Source: JAIBJN01 sp963838795 (GTDB taxonomy: Bacteria > Actinomycetota > Thermoleophilia > Gaiellales > Gaiellaceae). From it: DNA of 64,000 bases. This document shows positions 48,509-58,085 of this stretch, piece after piece (within the stretch, counting starts at the first letter, position 1; every line of letters begins with the position of its first letter). Position numbers and translations under genes: made by a program. The notes beneath the pieces are model-generated. The model had not been told where the DNA came from. It ran no database searches and worked only from the letters and a program-made list of their open reading frames with translations. The stretch is from the NCBI GenBank assembly GCA_963838795.1, contig CAWISL010000007.1:124001-188000 (forward strand), given 5' to 3'.

Positions 48509-49991
48509 GTGGACACGCTCGGGCTCGAGGCGCGCAAGCGACTGACGCTCGCGGCGACGGTCCTCGGCTCGTCGCTCGCGTTCATCGACGCCACCGTGGT
48601 CATCGTGGCGCTCCCGACCATCGAGGAGGATCTCGGGCTCGGGCTCACGGGCCAGCAGTGGGTCTTCCTCTCGTACTCGCTCTCGCTCGCCGCCCTCTAC
48701 CTGGTCGGCGGGGCGATCGGCGACCGCTACGGGCGCCGACGCGTGTTCATCGCCGGCGCCGCGGGCTTCGCGCTCGCCTCGCTTCTCGCCGGCGCTGCCC
48801 CCAACGAGGCGGTGCTGATCCTCGCCCGGGCGCTCCAGGGCGTCGCCGGCGCGTTTCTGACGACGAACTCGCTGGCGCTCCTGCGCGGCGCCTACGGGGC
48901 GGACTCCGGCCGCGCGATCGGCCTCTGGACTTCATTCACGAGCATCGCCACGATCCTCGGCCCGCCCGCCGGCGGCGCGCTCGTCGAATGGGTGTCGTGG
49001 CGCTGGATCTTCCTCCTCAACCTGCCGCTCGCCGCCGTAGCCGTCGTGCTGGCGCTGCTCGGACGGGAGGAGGGCGAGCGCGCCTCGGAGCGCACCGGTC
49101 GGCTCGACCTCGCCGGCGCGGCGCTCGCAGCGTCCGGCTTCGGGCTCCTCACGTACGGGCTGGTCGAAGGGGCCGAGCGTGGCTTCGGAGACCTCTGGTG
49201 GACATTCGTCGTCGCCGCGTTGGCCCTCGGCGCCTTCGTCGTCGTCGAGTTGCGAATCGACGAGCCGATGCTCCCGTTCGCACTCTTCCGCGAGCGGAAC
49301 TTCGCGGCCGCGAACGCGCAGACATTCCTCGTCTACGCGGGCCTGTACGGCTTCATCGTCTTCTTCACGCTCTACCTGCAGTTCCTCGGGTTCACGCCGT
49401 TCGAGGCGGGTCTCCTGAACATTCCCTCGAGCCTGATCTTGATCGTGCTCGCCGCGCGCTTCGGCGCGCTCGCGGACCGACACGGCCCGCGCCTCTACCT
49501 GACGGTGGGCCCGGCGCTGATCGGGCTCGGGACGCTCGTCTTCGCGCTCGTCGACACGAAGTCGGACGTTCTGGACGTTCGGCGTCGCGGGGCTCCTGCT
49601 CTTCTCCCTCGGCCTGGCGATGATGGTGGCTCCGATCACCGCCACGGCGCTCAAGTCGGCGCCCGAGCGCTACGCCGGCATCGCCTCGGGCGTCAACTCC
49701 ACGGTCTCGCGGCTCGGCAGCCTGATCGCCATCGCCGTCATCGGGCTCGTGATCACACTGGTCTTCGAGGCGAACACCGACGTCGTGGGGGCGGTGCCGC
49801 TGGCGATCGACCAGCGTGCGCCCGAGCTGCGGGAAGCATCAGTCGAAGCCTTTCGCGCGGGCATGGCCGTCGCCGCCGCGCTCGCGTTCGCGGGCGCGGC
49901 CATCGGGGCCTTCTGGATCTCGAACCGGGAGGCGCGCGACGAGGCGCCGCCCTCCGTCAGCGAACAGGCGCCGGCGCCAGCCGGAAGGTGA
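48509..49991 (+). pseudogene. MFS drug-efflux transporter (EmrB/QacA type), one frameshift
   Basis: Drug:H+ antiporter with 14 helices. Motif A LVGGAIGDRYGRRRVFIAG, LARALQGVAGAFLTTNSLALL, and antiporter motif LGPPAGGALVEWVSWRWIFLLNLPL are intact. The frame changes near 49570: the first part runs to LVDTKSD and the rest resumes as FGVAGLLLFSLGLAMMVAPITATALKSAPERYAGIASGVNSTVSRLG and ends at 49991. One base indel repairs it, so error is likely. GTG start 48509. Its end overlaps the convergent ATP-grasp gene by 35 bp. Confidence 0.83.
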
Positions 49992-51129
49992 GCGCCTCGG
50001 CCCGAGCGCGGGCGCGCACCATCGCCTCCTCGCGCGTCTCTCCGAACCCGGTGAAGATCGCCAGCCGGTAGCTCTGGGCGTCATTGGCGCCTTGCTCGGA
50101 GAGGTGGAGACCGGGTCGGACGAGGAGCTCGAGGTCGGGCTCGGGCTCGGGGACGGCCTCCACGTACGCGTCCTCGAAAGTGCGGAGCACGTAGCTCACC
50201 GCCACTCCGTCCGGCGCGCGCTCGCTCCAACGAGGATCTTCGCCGAGCGCGAGCTGGAAGAGCGCGTCGTAGCTCGAGCGCCCGTGGAGCCCGAGGAGGA
50301 GCGGCGCGAACTGCGAGGCGATGCGGCCGTTCACCTCGATGATCTGGGCAGGCCCTGCCTCCGGGACGAGGAACTCCACGTTGAAGAAGCCGCCCTCGAA
50401 CGCGAGCGGAGGCATGACCCGCTCGGTCACTGCCGCGAGCTCCTCGAGGCGCTGCTGCGGCAGGGCGCTCGGGTAGACGAAGCTCTCGAAGCTCAGCGTC
50501 CCCGCGTACTTGAGCGAGTCGGTGACGCCGATCACCGTGACGCGCCCGTCGTGCACGTAGCCCTCCAGCGTCACCTCGTCGCCGGAGAGCAGCTCCTCGG
50601 CGAGGAACCCATGCGCGTCCGCCGGGTCGGCGCCCGCGAGCGCCGCGATCTCCGCGTAGCGCGTCGTGTAGCGGTCGATCTCGTTCAGGTCGAGGAGCTC
50701 GCGAGGGTCGTCGATCCGAAAGGCGTTCTGGGACAGGCGCCCGACCACGGGCTTGACGAAGAAGGGAACGTCGAAGTCGACACGGCCGTCGAGCACCGCG
50801 AAGCGCGGGGTCGCCTCGGGCGCGGCGAGCTGTTGCACCGACCGGGCGGTCGGCTTGTGCTGGAGCCGCACGAGCGCCTCTGGGCTGGGCCCCGGCAGGC
50901 CGCGGCGCTCGGCGAGCAGAGCGGCGAGGAGCGCAGACTGGTCCTTCGTCCCGACCACCCCGTCCGCCGGGAGCCCTTCGGACTCGGAGAGGAAGGCCTC
51001 GGGGTCGAAGAAGTCCAGCTGGTCGAGGTCGGAGCCCACGAAGTTGAGCCGGTAGCACTCTTCCAGACCGGCGGCGCGGATCGCGTTCAAGTCCCGCTCC
51101 TGCGGGCACAAGACGAGGATGTCTTTCAT
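49957..51129 (-). CDS. ATP-grasp ligase-like protein
   Basis: 390 residues. Starts with a Rossmann-like half (KDILVLCPQERDLNAIRAAGL, VVGTKDQSALLAALLAERRGLPGPSPEALVRLQHKPTAR), then the ATP-grasp core (VPFFVKPVVGRLSQNAFRID, FLAEELLSGDEVTLEGYVHDGRVTVIGVTDS, FFNVEFLVPE, AQIIEVNGRIASQFAPLLLGL). The EVNGR metal site is complete. Members join a carboxylate to an amine or thiol, as in dipeptide or amino-acid ligases. Neighbouring MetE-like and lyase-like genes are divergent from it, hinting at a shared pathway. Confidence 0.85.
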   Translation of the reverse strand: MKDILVLCPQERDLNAIRAAGLEECYRLNFVGSDLDQLDFFDPEAFLSESEGLPADGVVGTKDQSALLAALLAERRGLPGPSPEALVRLQHKPTARSVQQLAAPEATPRFAVLDGRVDFDVPFFVKPVVGRLSQNAFRIDDPRELLDLNEIDRYTTRYAEIAALAGADPADAHGFLAEELLSGDEVTLEGYVHDGRVTVIGVTDSLKYAGTLSFESFVYPSALPQQRLEELAAVTERVMPPLAFEGGFFNVEFLVPEAGPAQIIEVNGRIASQFAPLLLGLHGRSSYDALFQLALGEDPRWSERAPDGVAVSYVLRTFEDAYVEAVPEPEPDLELLVRPGLHLSEQGANDAQSYRLAIFTGFGETREEAMVRARARAEALTFRLAPAPVR

Positions 51130-51188
51130 GAGATGCGCGCCCCGCGCGCCGAAATGCTAGCGGTCGGTGCTCCCACTACGCTGTCTCC

Positions 51189-52292
51189 GTGCTCGCCGCC
51201 CGCACCGACGTCGTCGGGAGCCTCCTCAGACCACCGGAACTGCTCGAGGCACGGGGGCGGCTCGAAGCCGGAGAGCTCGCCGCTGCCGCGTTCAAGGAGG
51301 TTGAGGACCGGGCCGTCGACGAAGCGCTCGCCCTGCAGGAGGAGGCCGGGCTCGAGGTCGTCACGGACGGCGAGATGCGCCGGCTCTCGTTCCAGAGCCA
51401 GGTGCCCGCCGCGGTCGACGGCTTCGGCGAGTGGGATCTCGACGCGTTCCTCTGGGGGGAGTGGCACTCCGAGGAGCTCGGCGACCTCACTGTGGAGCGC
51501 CCGCCGATCGCGGTCGTGGGACCGCTCAGGCGGCGCCGGTCGCTCGCCGGCGAGGAGTTCGCCTACGCGCGAGGACGCACCGACCGCGTCCTGAAGGTCA
51601 CCCTGCCGAGCCCCAGCCTCTTCGCGAACTTCTACGACCCGGAGCGCTCGCGCGACGCGTATCCGACGCTGGAGGCCTTCCTCGCGGACGTGGCCGAGAT
51701 CCTCCGAGAGGAGGTCGAGGAGCTCGCGGCGCTCGGGGCCACCTACATCCAGCTGGACGCTCCCCACTACCCGTTGCTCCTGGACGATCGCTACAGGGAG
51801 TTCTACGAGAGCCGAGGGTGGCCGGCTGAGCGCTGGCTCGACTTCGGGAGCGAGCTCGACAACCTCGTGATGGGCGATCATCCCGGCGTGACCTTCGGCT
51901 TCCACCTCTGTCGTGGAAACCAGGCGAGCCGCTGGCTGGTGGAAGGCGGCTACGACTGGCTCGCCGAGCGGCTCTTCCCGCGGATCAGGGCCCGGCGCCT
52001 GCTGCTCGAGTACGACGACGCGCGCTCCGGCGGCTTCGAGCCGCTGGCGCAGGTCGCCGCCGACGCGATCTGCGTGCTCGGGCTCGTGACGACCAAGACG
52101 TCGAGGCGCGAGACGGTCGCGGAGCTTGCCGGCCGGATCCGGGAGGCTGCGGCAATCGTGCCGCTCGAGCGGCTCGCGCTCTCGCCCCAGTGCGGCTTCT
52201 CGACCTCGGTCATGGGCAACTCGCTTTCGCTCGAGGACGAGCGGGCGAAGCTGGCGACGATCGCGGAGACGGCGGCGGAGGTGTGGGGTTGA
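51189..52292 (+). CDS. MetE C-terminal-like (cobalamin-independent methyltransferase) protein
   Basis: 367 residues, matching the short, archaeal-type methionine synthase II proteins. Start RTDVVGSLLRPPELLEARGRLEAGEL is typical. Zinc ligands are visible: His and Cys in GFHLCRGN, and Cys in LALSPQCGFSTS; a further Glu is expected in VTDGEMRR. It lacks the N-terminal half of MetE and so may use a methyl donor other than polyglutamyl folate, or act on another thiol. The stop overlaps the TTG of the lyase-like gene (TTGA). Confidence 0.86.
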   Translation: MLAARTDVVGSLLRPPELLEARGRLEAGELAAAAFKEVEDRAVDEALALQEEAGLEVVTDGEMRRLSFQSQVPAAVDGFGEWDLDAFLWGEWHSEELGDLTVERPPIAVVGPLRRRRSLAGEEFAYARGRTDRVLKVTLPSPSLFANFYDPERSRDAYPTLEAFLADVAEILREEVEELAALGATYIQLDAPHYPLLLDDRYREFYESRGWPAERWLDFGSELDNLVMGDHPGVTFGFHLCRGNQASRWLVEGGYDWLAERLFPRIRARRLLLEYDDARSGGFEPLAQVAADAICVLGLVTTKTSRRETVAELAGRIREAAAIVPLERLALSPQCGFSTSVMGNSLSLEDERAKLATIAETAAEVWG

Positions 52293-53722
52293 CGACCGTC
52301 GTGCTCGACGGTCGGAGCCTGACAATCGCCGAGGTCGTGGCCGTGTCGCGCGAGGGCGCGCGTGTCGAGCTCGCCCCGGACGCCCTGGAGCGCATGCGCG
52401 CCACGCGCGCGCTGGTCGAGCGCGCGCTCGAGCGCGGCGACGCCGTCTACGGGATGACCACGGGCGTGGGCGCGAGAAAGAAGGTTCCCGTCCCGGCCGA
52501 GGACGTCCGCGCCTTCAACCGCGCCCTCGTCGCAAACCACCTGGTCGGCGCCGGCCCGGACGCGTCGGCTGAGATCGTGCGGGCGACAATGGTGCGGCTG
52601 GCAAACGCCCTTGCCAGCGGCATCCCGGGCGCGCGCCCCGAGATCGCCGCGCGACTGGCGGAAGCCCTCAACGAACGCGAGCACCCCCGCGTCCGGCTTC
52701 TGGGCTCGCTCGGGCAGGCCGACCTTCCCGCAATGGCCGACCTCGCGCACGGCCTCTTCGCGGAGGTGGAGCTCGAGGCGAAGGAGGCGCTCGCGCTCGT
52801 CAACTCGAACGCGTTCTCGACCGGCATGGCGGCTCTCGCCACGGCCGACACCGAGCGCCTGCTGGAGGCCATGGACGTCGCAGGCGCGCTCGACCTGGAG
52901 GCCTTCGCCGCCAACCTGACGCTGCTCCACCCGGCCGCCGCCCAGGTGCGCCCGTACCCCGGCTTCGCCGAGTCCCTGACCCGTCTGCGAGCGCTGCTCG
53001 AGGGAAGCTCGCTGTGGGAGCCGCAGGCGGCGCGGAACCTCCAGGATCCACTCTCCTTCCGCGGCCTTCCCCAGCTGCACGGAGCCTTGCGGGACGCGCT
53101 CACCTTCGCTCGCGGCCAGCTCGAGATCGAGCTCAACGCATCGCAGGAGAACCCGCTGGTCGTTCCGGACGAGGATCGCATCGTCTCGGTCGCCAACTTC
53201 GAGATCCTCCCGCTGGCCGCTGCCCTCGACTTCCTCCGCATCGCGCTCGCCCCCGCGCTGACGACGTCGGCGGAGCGACTGCTCAAGCTTCTTCAGGGGC
53301 CGCTCACCGGCCTCCCGGACGGGCTCGCGCCGCGGCAGGGGCTGGCCGAGAACTCGCTCGGCGAGCACGGCGTCAGCGCGCAGGGGCTCACCGCCGAGGC
53401 CCGCCTCCTCGCCCAGCCCGTCTCCTACGAGCTGGTGACGACCACGCACGCGGAGGGGATCGAGGACCGGATGACGATGGCCCCGCTCGCCGCCCGCCGG
53501 CTGGCCGAGATGGTCGCGCTCGGCGAGTGGGTGATCGCGATCGAGCTCGTCATCGCCGCACAGGCGGTCGATCTCCGCCAGCCGGCCCGGCTCGGGAGGG
53601 GCACGGGGATCGCGCACGCACGGGTGCGCGAGATCGTCCCGTTCCTCGCCGAAGGCGACACCCTCCTGCCTGACCTCGAGCCCGTGCGGGCGCTCATCCG
53701 GACGCGGTCACTGGCCTCCTGA
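52289..53722 (+). CDS. HAL/PAL-family lyase homologue lacking the MIO triad
   Basis: 477 residues. The fold of histidine/phenylalanine ammonia-lyase is clear: VYGMTTGVGARKKV with catalytic Tyr54, SNAFSTGMAAL, QDPLSFRGLPQLHGA, ELNASQENPLVV and SYELVTTTHAEGIEDRMTM. In the MIO loop, normally GSVGASGDLAPL, residues 139-146 read GSLGQADL: the self-cyclising Ala-Ser-Gly is replaced by Gln-Ala with one residue deleted. The electrophilic cofactor cannot form, so it cannot be a normal ammonia-lyase. TTG start is coupled to the MetE-like gene. Confidence 0.85.
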   Translation: MTTVVLDGRSLTIAEVVAVSREGARVELAPDALERMRATRALVERALERGDAVYGMTTGVGARKKVPVPAEDVRAFNRALVANHLVGAGPDASAEIVRATMVRLANALASGIPGARPEIAARLAEALNEREHPRVRLLGSLGQADLPAMADLAHGLFAEVELEAKEALALVNSNAFSTGMAALATADTERLLEAMDVAGALDLEAFAANLTLLHPAAAQVRPYPGFAESLTRLRALLEGSSLWEPQAARNLQDPLSFRGLPQLHGALRDALTFARGQLEIELNASQENPLVVPDEDRIVSVANFEILPLAAALDFLRIALAPALTTSAERLLKLLQGPLTGLPDGLAPRQGLAENSLGEHGVSAQGLTAEARLLAQPVSYELVTTTHAEGIEDRMTMAPLAARRLAEMVALGEWVIAIELVIAAQAVDLRQPARLGRGTGIAHARVREIVPFLAEGDTLLPDLEPVRALIRTRSLAS

Positions 53723-53745
53723 TCGCCTTCCGCTAGGTTCCAACC

Positions 53746-54375
53746 ATGGCGGACGAGATCGAGCTCGGCCCCGAGGAGGAGGTCCCGGGCAGGCCCTTCG
53801 CCGACCCGAGCCATACGCGCCGGGAGGAAGAGGCCCTGCGGATGCTGCTCACGCACGAGCGTGAGCGCGCGCGGGCGTGGTGCGTCGAGCCCTCAGAGAG
53901 CCGCCGGAACGTGATCATCCGAGAGACGGACGCGGTTGGCCTCCGGCACCTCTTGGTCGTGCCCGAGACCAACGCGCTCATCGAGGCCCGCGACCTGCTG
54001 GTCGTCGGCTTCTTCGGCCGGCCGCGGGAGGACGCCCAGACAACCTTGCTCTTCGAGCTCGAGGAGCGGCTCGTCGCCAGCATGAGCACGTATGCGGCGC
54101 ATGGCCTCCTGAGCTACTACGACCTCGAGCTCGTCAAGGGTGCCTACGGAAACCTGATCCTCTTCGCGAGGCCCGACGGCCCCACGAGGTGGGGCGAGAA
54201 TCCGATTCACCGGGAGGCCGTCGAGATCTCCCCGCGCAACTACCACGAGATCCGCCTCCACCAGGGCAGGCTGCCCGGAGGCATCCTCGACGACGGGGAG
54301 CTGCGCCTGGAGAGGACCCGCTACATCGACTACGGCGGCCCCGACGTCTGGCGTGCGGTTCGCAGGTTCGGCTGA
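53746..54375 (+). CDS. Conserved-looking protein of unknown function
   Basis: 209 residues, ATG 23 bp after the lyase-like gene, so probably the third gene of that operon. No signal peptide or membrane helix. Visible features: RRNVIIRETDAVGLRHLLVVPETNALIEARDLLVVGFF, LSYYDLELVKGAYGNLILFARP, HREAVEISPRNYHEIRLHQGRLPGG. The mixed alpha/beta look and conserved aromatic/His residues suggest an enzyme or binding protein; I do not know the family. Confidence 0.65.
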   Translation: MADEIELGPEEEVPGRPFADPSHTRREEEALRMLLTHERERARAWCVEPSESRRNVIIRETDAVGLRHLLVVPETNALIEARDLLVVGFFGRPREDAQTTLLFELEERLVASMSTYAAHGLLSYYDLELVKGAYGNLILFARPDGPTRWGENPIHREAVEISPRNYHEIRLHQGRLPGGILDDGELRLERTRYIDYGGPDVWRAVRRFG

Positions 54376-54475
54376 GATCGGCCGGCCAACTTCCGCCGGG
54401 AAAGGCCGTCTATAGGAGCGATCCGGTCGACGCGCGCGGGCGCTCGGAAATGCCCCGCCGCGGAAGCGGACGCAA

Positions 54476-54504
54476 TTGACCGTGCCACGACGATGAGCTA
54501 TATA
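54476..54504 (+). promoter_or_regulatory. Consensus-like promoter of the peptide ABC operon
   Basis: TTGACC (54476-54481), 17-bp spacer, TATATA (54499-54504), very close to housekeeping consensus and rare in such GC-rich DNA. Transcription would start near 54511, leaving a 39-nt leader before the binding-protein ATG. Confidence 0.75.
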
Positions 54505-54549
54505 GGCGGGCGCTTACCCGCCGAGCCCGTACTGGGGAAGGAGAGGCAC

Positions 54550-56235
54550 ATGGATGCGAAGCAGCACCGGGTCGACGAGGTGCGACGCGAGCGCTCCGAG
54601 ATCGAGAACCACCTGATCGATGAGCTCTCGGCAGGGAAGATCAGCCGCCGGGAGTTTGTGCGCCGAGGGACCGTGCTGGGCCTTTCCCTGCCGGCGCTCT
54701 CCTTCCTGGCCGCGGCGTGCGGCGGTGACGACGACGACAGCGCGGCGACCGGCGCCACCGACACGACGGGCGGCGGGCCGGAGGCAGGCGGCGCGCTTCG
54801 CACCGCCCTCATCTCGCCGGCCGGCGCGCTCGACCCGCTCACGGTCGGCGACGAGGGCGGGCTCGCCACGCTCGGCCAGTCCGGTGAGTACCTCGCGTGG
54901 TCCGACGACGAGCTGATGCTCCAGCCGCGGATCGCGGAGAGCTGGGAGCCGAACGAGGACGGGAGCGTCTGGACGTTCGCCATCCGGCAAGGCGTCACCT
55001 TCCACGACGGCACGCCGCTCACCGCGGAGGACGTCGTCGCGACGGTCGAGTATCACCTCGGCAACGAGTCGAACGCCCTGTCGGCCCTCGGAGGGGTGCT
55101 TTCGGCCGGTAACACGCAGCTTCTCGACGACACGACCGTCGAGTTCACCCTCGACGCCGCCAACGGCAGCTTCCCCTACCTGGTCAGCTCCGACAACTAC
55201 AACCTGATCATCCTCCCGAAGACCTATACGGGCGACTGGGAATCGACCTTCATCGGCACCGGGCCGTGGAAGCTGGAGACGTACACGCCCGAGGTCGGCG
55301 TCACCTACGTCAAGAACGCCGACTACTGGGACACGAGCCGGATGCCCCTCGCCGACACGAGCGAGGTCAAGTACTACGAGGACGAGCAGGCTCGGGTGCT
55401 CGCGCTCCAGGGCGGAGAGGTCGACGTCGTCTCCAACTTCTCGGTCGCCGGCGGCGGCGCGCTCCTCGACGATCCCAGCTACACGATCATCGAGCTGCGC
55501 GCCTCGCAGCACCGGAAGGTCCACATGCGTACGGACAAGGAGCCGTTCACGGACAAGCGCGTCCGCCAGGCCATGGCCCTCGCCGTCGACCGCCAGGCGC
55601 TGGTCGACGGCCTCTTCGACGGCCGAGCCGATCTCGGCAACGACAGCCCCTTCGCGCCGGTCTTTCCGTCCACCGACCCGTCCGTGCCGCAACGGGAGCA
55701 GGACCTCGAGCAGGCCAGGCAGCTGCTCGCGGATGCTGGACACGGCGGCGGCCTCAACGTCAAGCTCGAGAGCTGGCAGGGCTTCGAGATCCCCGACCTG
55801 GCCGTCCTCCTCCAGAACGCCTGGAAGGAGATCGGCGTCACCGCTGAGCTCCAGATCACCGACGACGGCGCGTACTACGGCGACTTCACGTACGGCGGGT
55901 CGCGCTGGCTCGACTCGCCCTTGGGGATCACCGACTGGGGTCATCGCGGCGTGCCGAACGTGTTCCTCACGTCGGCGCTCGGGAGCAAGGGGCCCTGGAA
56001 CGCCCCGCACTTCAAGAGCCCCGCGTTCGACAGGCTCGTGACCGACTACGTGGCCGCATTCGACCTCGACTCGCAGCGCGCGGCCGCCAAGCAGATCCAG
56101 GAAATGCTCCTCGACGAGACCCCGGCGATCTTCCCCTACTTCTACTTCCACCTCGCCGCGACCAAGAACGTGGCCGGGGTGGAGCCGACCGGGATGGGCC
56201 ACTTCGACCTGAGCCAGGCAGGCTTTATAGGTTAG
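54550..56235 (+). CDS. ABC transporter solute-binding protein, family 5 (peptide/oligosaccharide)
   Basis: 561 residues from ATG 54550 (GGGGAAGGAGAGG upstream). The twin-arginine signal SRREFVRRGTVLGLSLPALSFLAAAC ends in a lipobox Cys, so it is a Tat-exported lipoprotein. Family 5 fold: AESWEPNEDGSVWTFAIRQGVTFHDGTPLTAEDVVATVEYHL, GTGPWKLETYTP, DKRVRQAMALAVDRQALVDGLFDG, IFPYFYFHLAATKNVAGVEP. Binds di/oligopeptides or other solutes outside the cell and delivers them to the permeases that follow. First gene of a four-gene operon. Confidence 0.93.
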   Translation: MDAKQHRVDEVRRERSEIENHLIDELSAGKISRREFVRRGTVLGLSLPALSFLAAACGGDDDDSAATGATDTTGGGPEAGGALRTALISPAGALDPLTVGDEGGLATLGQSGEYLAWSDDELMLQPRIAESWEPNEDGSVWTFAIRQGVTFHDGTPLTAEDVVATVEYHLGNESNALSALGGVLSAGNTQLLDDTTVEFTLDAANGSFPYLVSSDNYNLIILPKTYTGDWESTFIGTGPWKLETYTPEVGVTYVKNADYWDTSRMPLADTSEVKYYEDEQARVLALQGGEVDVVSNFSVAGGGALLDDPSYTIIELRASQHRKVHMRTDKEPFTDKRVRQAMALAVDRQALVDGLFDGRADLGNDSPFAPVFPSTDPSVPQREQDLEQARQLLADAGHGGGLNVKLESWQGFEIPDLAVLLQNAWKEIGVTAELQITDDGAYYGDFTYGGSRWLDSPLGITDWGHRGVPNVFLTSALGSKGPWNAPHFKSPAFDRLVTDYVAAFDLDSQRAAAKQIQEMLLDETPAIFPYFYFHLAATKNVAGVEPTGMGHFDLSQAGFIG

Positions 56236-56253
56236 GACGAACCAGCGGCCGCC

Positions 56254-57210
56254 ATGGGACGCTTCCTCCTCAGGCGGATCGCGCTCGCCCTCGTCACGCT
56301 CTGGCTCCTGAGTGTGATCGTGTTCGTCGCCACCGAGGTGATGCCTGGCGACGTCGCTCGAAGCATCCTCGGGCCCACAGCCGCGCCGGAGACCGTCGAG
56401 GCCCTGAACGAGGAGCTCGGAACCGACCAGCCGGTTCTCGTCCGCTACGGCAACTGGGTGGCTGGGATCCTCCAGGGAGACCTGGGCGAGTCGTACGCCT
56501 TCCGCCGTCCGGTGGACGAGATGATCGGGCCGGCGCTCTGGAACTCGGCCAAGCTCGCCTTCCTCGCCTTCCTGCTCGTCGTTCCGCTCGGGATCCTCGG
56601 AGGGGTCACCGCAGCGCTCTACGAGGGACGGTCCGCCGACCGGCTGATCTCGGTCGGGGGCCTGTCCGCCTCGGCCATCCCTGAGTTCGTCTGGGCGGTG
56701 GTCGCGATCCTCGTCTTCGGGATCTGGCTCGACGTGCTCCCCGTGACGGCGCAGGCGCCGCCGGGCGCGGGGGCACTGACGCAGGTCGAGTACCTGATCC
56801 TGCCGGCGCTCTGCCTCGTCTTCGTCCTCTTCGGCTACCTGGCGCGCATGGCGCGGGCGGGGACGACGGAGGCGTTGGACTCGGACTACACGCGGACCGC
56901 GGTTCTCAAGGGGCTCCCGCGACGAACCGTGATCCGCCGGCACGTCCTGCGAAACTCACTCCTCCCGACGATCGCCGTGGTGGCCACTCAGACCGGGTAC
57001 CTGATCGGCGGCCTGGTCGCGATCGAGCTGATCTTCAACTACCCGGGCATCGGGCGACTGCTCGTCCGCGCGGCCGACCAGAAGGACTTCCCGCTGCTGC
57101 AAGGCATCGTGCTCGTGATCGGGATCGTCTACCTCCTGGCGACGCTGCTCGCCGACCTCGCCTACGCCTACCTCAACCCCCGCGTCCGCTACGGGACGTC
57201 ACCCTCGTGA
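56254..57210 (+). CDS. Peptide ABC transporter permease, DppB type
   Basis: 318 residues, six helices. Typical N-terminus (LRRIALALVTLWLLSVIVFVATEVMPGD), RYGNWVAGILQGDLGES, and the EAA loop (TEALDSDYTRTAVLKGLPRRTVIRRHVLRNSLLP) that docks the ATPase. Works as a heterodimer with the following DppC-like permease; its stop overlaps that gene's GTG. Confidence 0.93.
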   Translation: MGRFLLRRIALALVTLWLLSVIVFVATEVMPGDVARSILGPTAAPETVEALNEELGTDQPVLVRYGNWVAGILQGDLGESYAFRRPVDEMIGPALWNSAKLAFLAFLLVVPLGILGGVTAALYEGRSADRLISVGGLSASAIPEFVWAVVAILVFGIWLDVLPVTAQAPPGAGALTQVEYLILPALCLVFVLFGYLARMARAGTTEALDSDYTRTAVLKGLPRRTVIRRHVLRNSLLPTIAVVATQTGYLIGGLVAIELIFNYPGIGRLLVRAADQKDFPLLQGIVLVIGIVYLLATLLADLAYAYLNPRVRYGTSPS

Positions 57211-58085
57211 GCGCCGTCGACGAGCTCGTCCCGATCGTCGTCCACGACTCGGCGCGCGCGTCCCGGCGCGAGCGGCTTCGGATCGTTCTCCGCTCGAAGA
57301 CGTTCCTCGCCGGGGCGGTCATCGTCGCCTTCTGGGTCTTCTGCGCCGTCTTCGGCCCGGCCGTCGTCCCCGACGACCCATATGCCGACGACATCCTCAA
57401 CAAGCTCCAGCCGCCGTCGTCGGAGCACTGGTTCGGCACCGACCGCCTTGGGCGAGACGTCTTCTCCCGCGTGATCGTGGGCGCCCGGGACATCCTCATC
57501 GTCGCGCCGCTCGCGACGCTGCTCGGCACGGTGCTCGGCACCGCGCTCGGGCTTGTCACCGGCTACTTCCGCGGGTTTACGGACGAGGCGATCATGCGTG
57601 TCGTCGACGCGTTCCTGGCGATTCCGGTCGTCGTCATCGGCCTGCTGGCGCTCACGGCGCTCGGGCCCTCTCGTGTGACTGTGATCCTCGTCATCGGCAT
57701 CGTCTTCACGCCGATCATCGCGCGCACCGTCCGGGCCGCCGTCCTCTCGGAGCGCGAGCTCGAGTACGTCGAGGCCGCGCGCCTGCGGAACGAACACGTA
57801 CCGTACGTGCTCTTCGGCGAGATTCTCCCGAACGTGCTCGGCCCGGTCCTGGTCGAGTTCACGGTGCGGCTCGGCTACGCGATCTTCGCAATCGCCACGC
57901 TTTCGTTTCTCGGGTTCGGCATCCAGCCGCCCGCGCCCGACTGGGGGCTGCAGATCTTCGAGAACTACGGGCTCCTGAGCGCAGGTGATTGGTGGCCGAC
58001 GCTCTTCCCCGCGCTCGCCATCGCCACCCTCGTCGTGGGCGTGAACCTGATCGCAGACGGCCTTACCCAGGCATTCGAGCGATGA
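57207..58085 (+). CDS. Peptide ABC transporter permease, DppC type
   Basis: 292 residues from GTG 57207. N-terminal cytoplasmic tail then KTFLAGAVIVAFWVFCAVFGPAVVPDDPY, HWFGTDRLGRDVFSRVIVGARDIL (family hallmark), and EAA loop (RELEYVEAARLRNEHVPYVLFGEILPNVLGPVLVEF). Final segment SFLGFGIQPPAPDWGLQI is also diagnostic. Overlaps the ATPase gene start by 4 bp (ATGA). Confidence 0.93.
   Translation: MSAVDELVPIVVHDSARASRRERLRIVLRSKTFLAGAVIVAFWVFCAVFGPAVVPDDPYADDILNKLQPPSSEHWFGTDRLGRDVFSRVIVGARDILIVAPLATLLGTVLGTALGLVTGYFRGFTDEAIMRVVDAFLAIPVVVIGLLALTALGPSRVTVILVIGIVFTPIIARTVRAAVLSERELEYVEAARLRNEHVPYVLFGEILPNVLGPVLVEFTVRLGYAIFAIATLSFLGFGIQPPAPDWGLQIFENYGLLSAGDWWPTLFPALAIATLVVGVNLIADGLTQAFER

Noticed and set aside
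54514..56943. 809-aa minus-strand ORF opposite the ABC binding protein and permease
   Set aside because: Low-complexity shadow; the plus strand carries an intact Tat lipoprotein and DppB permease.
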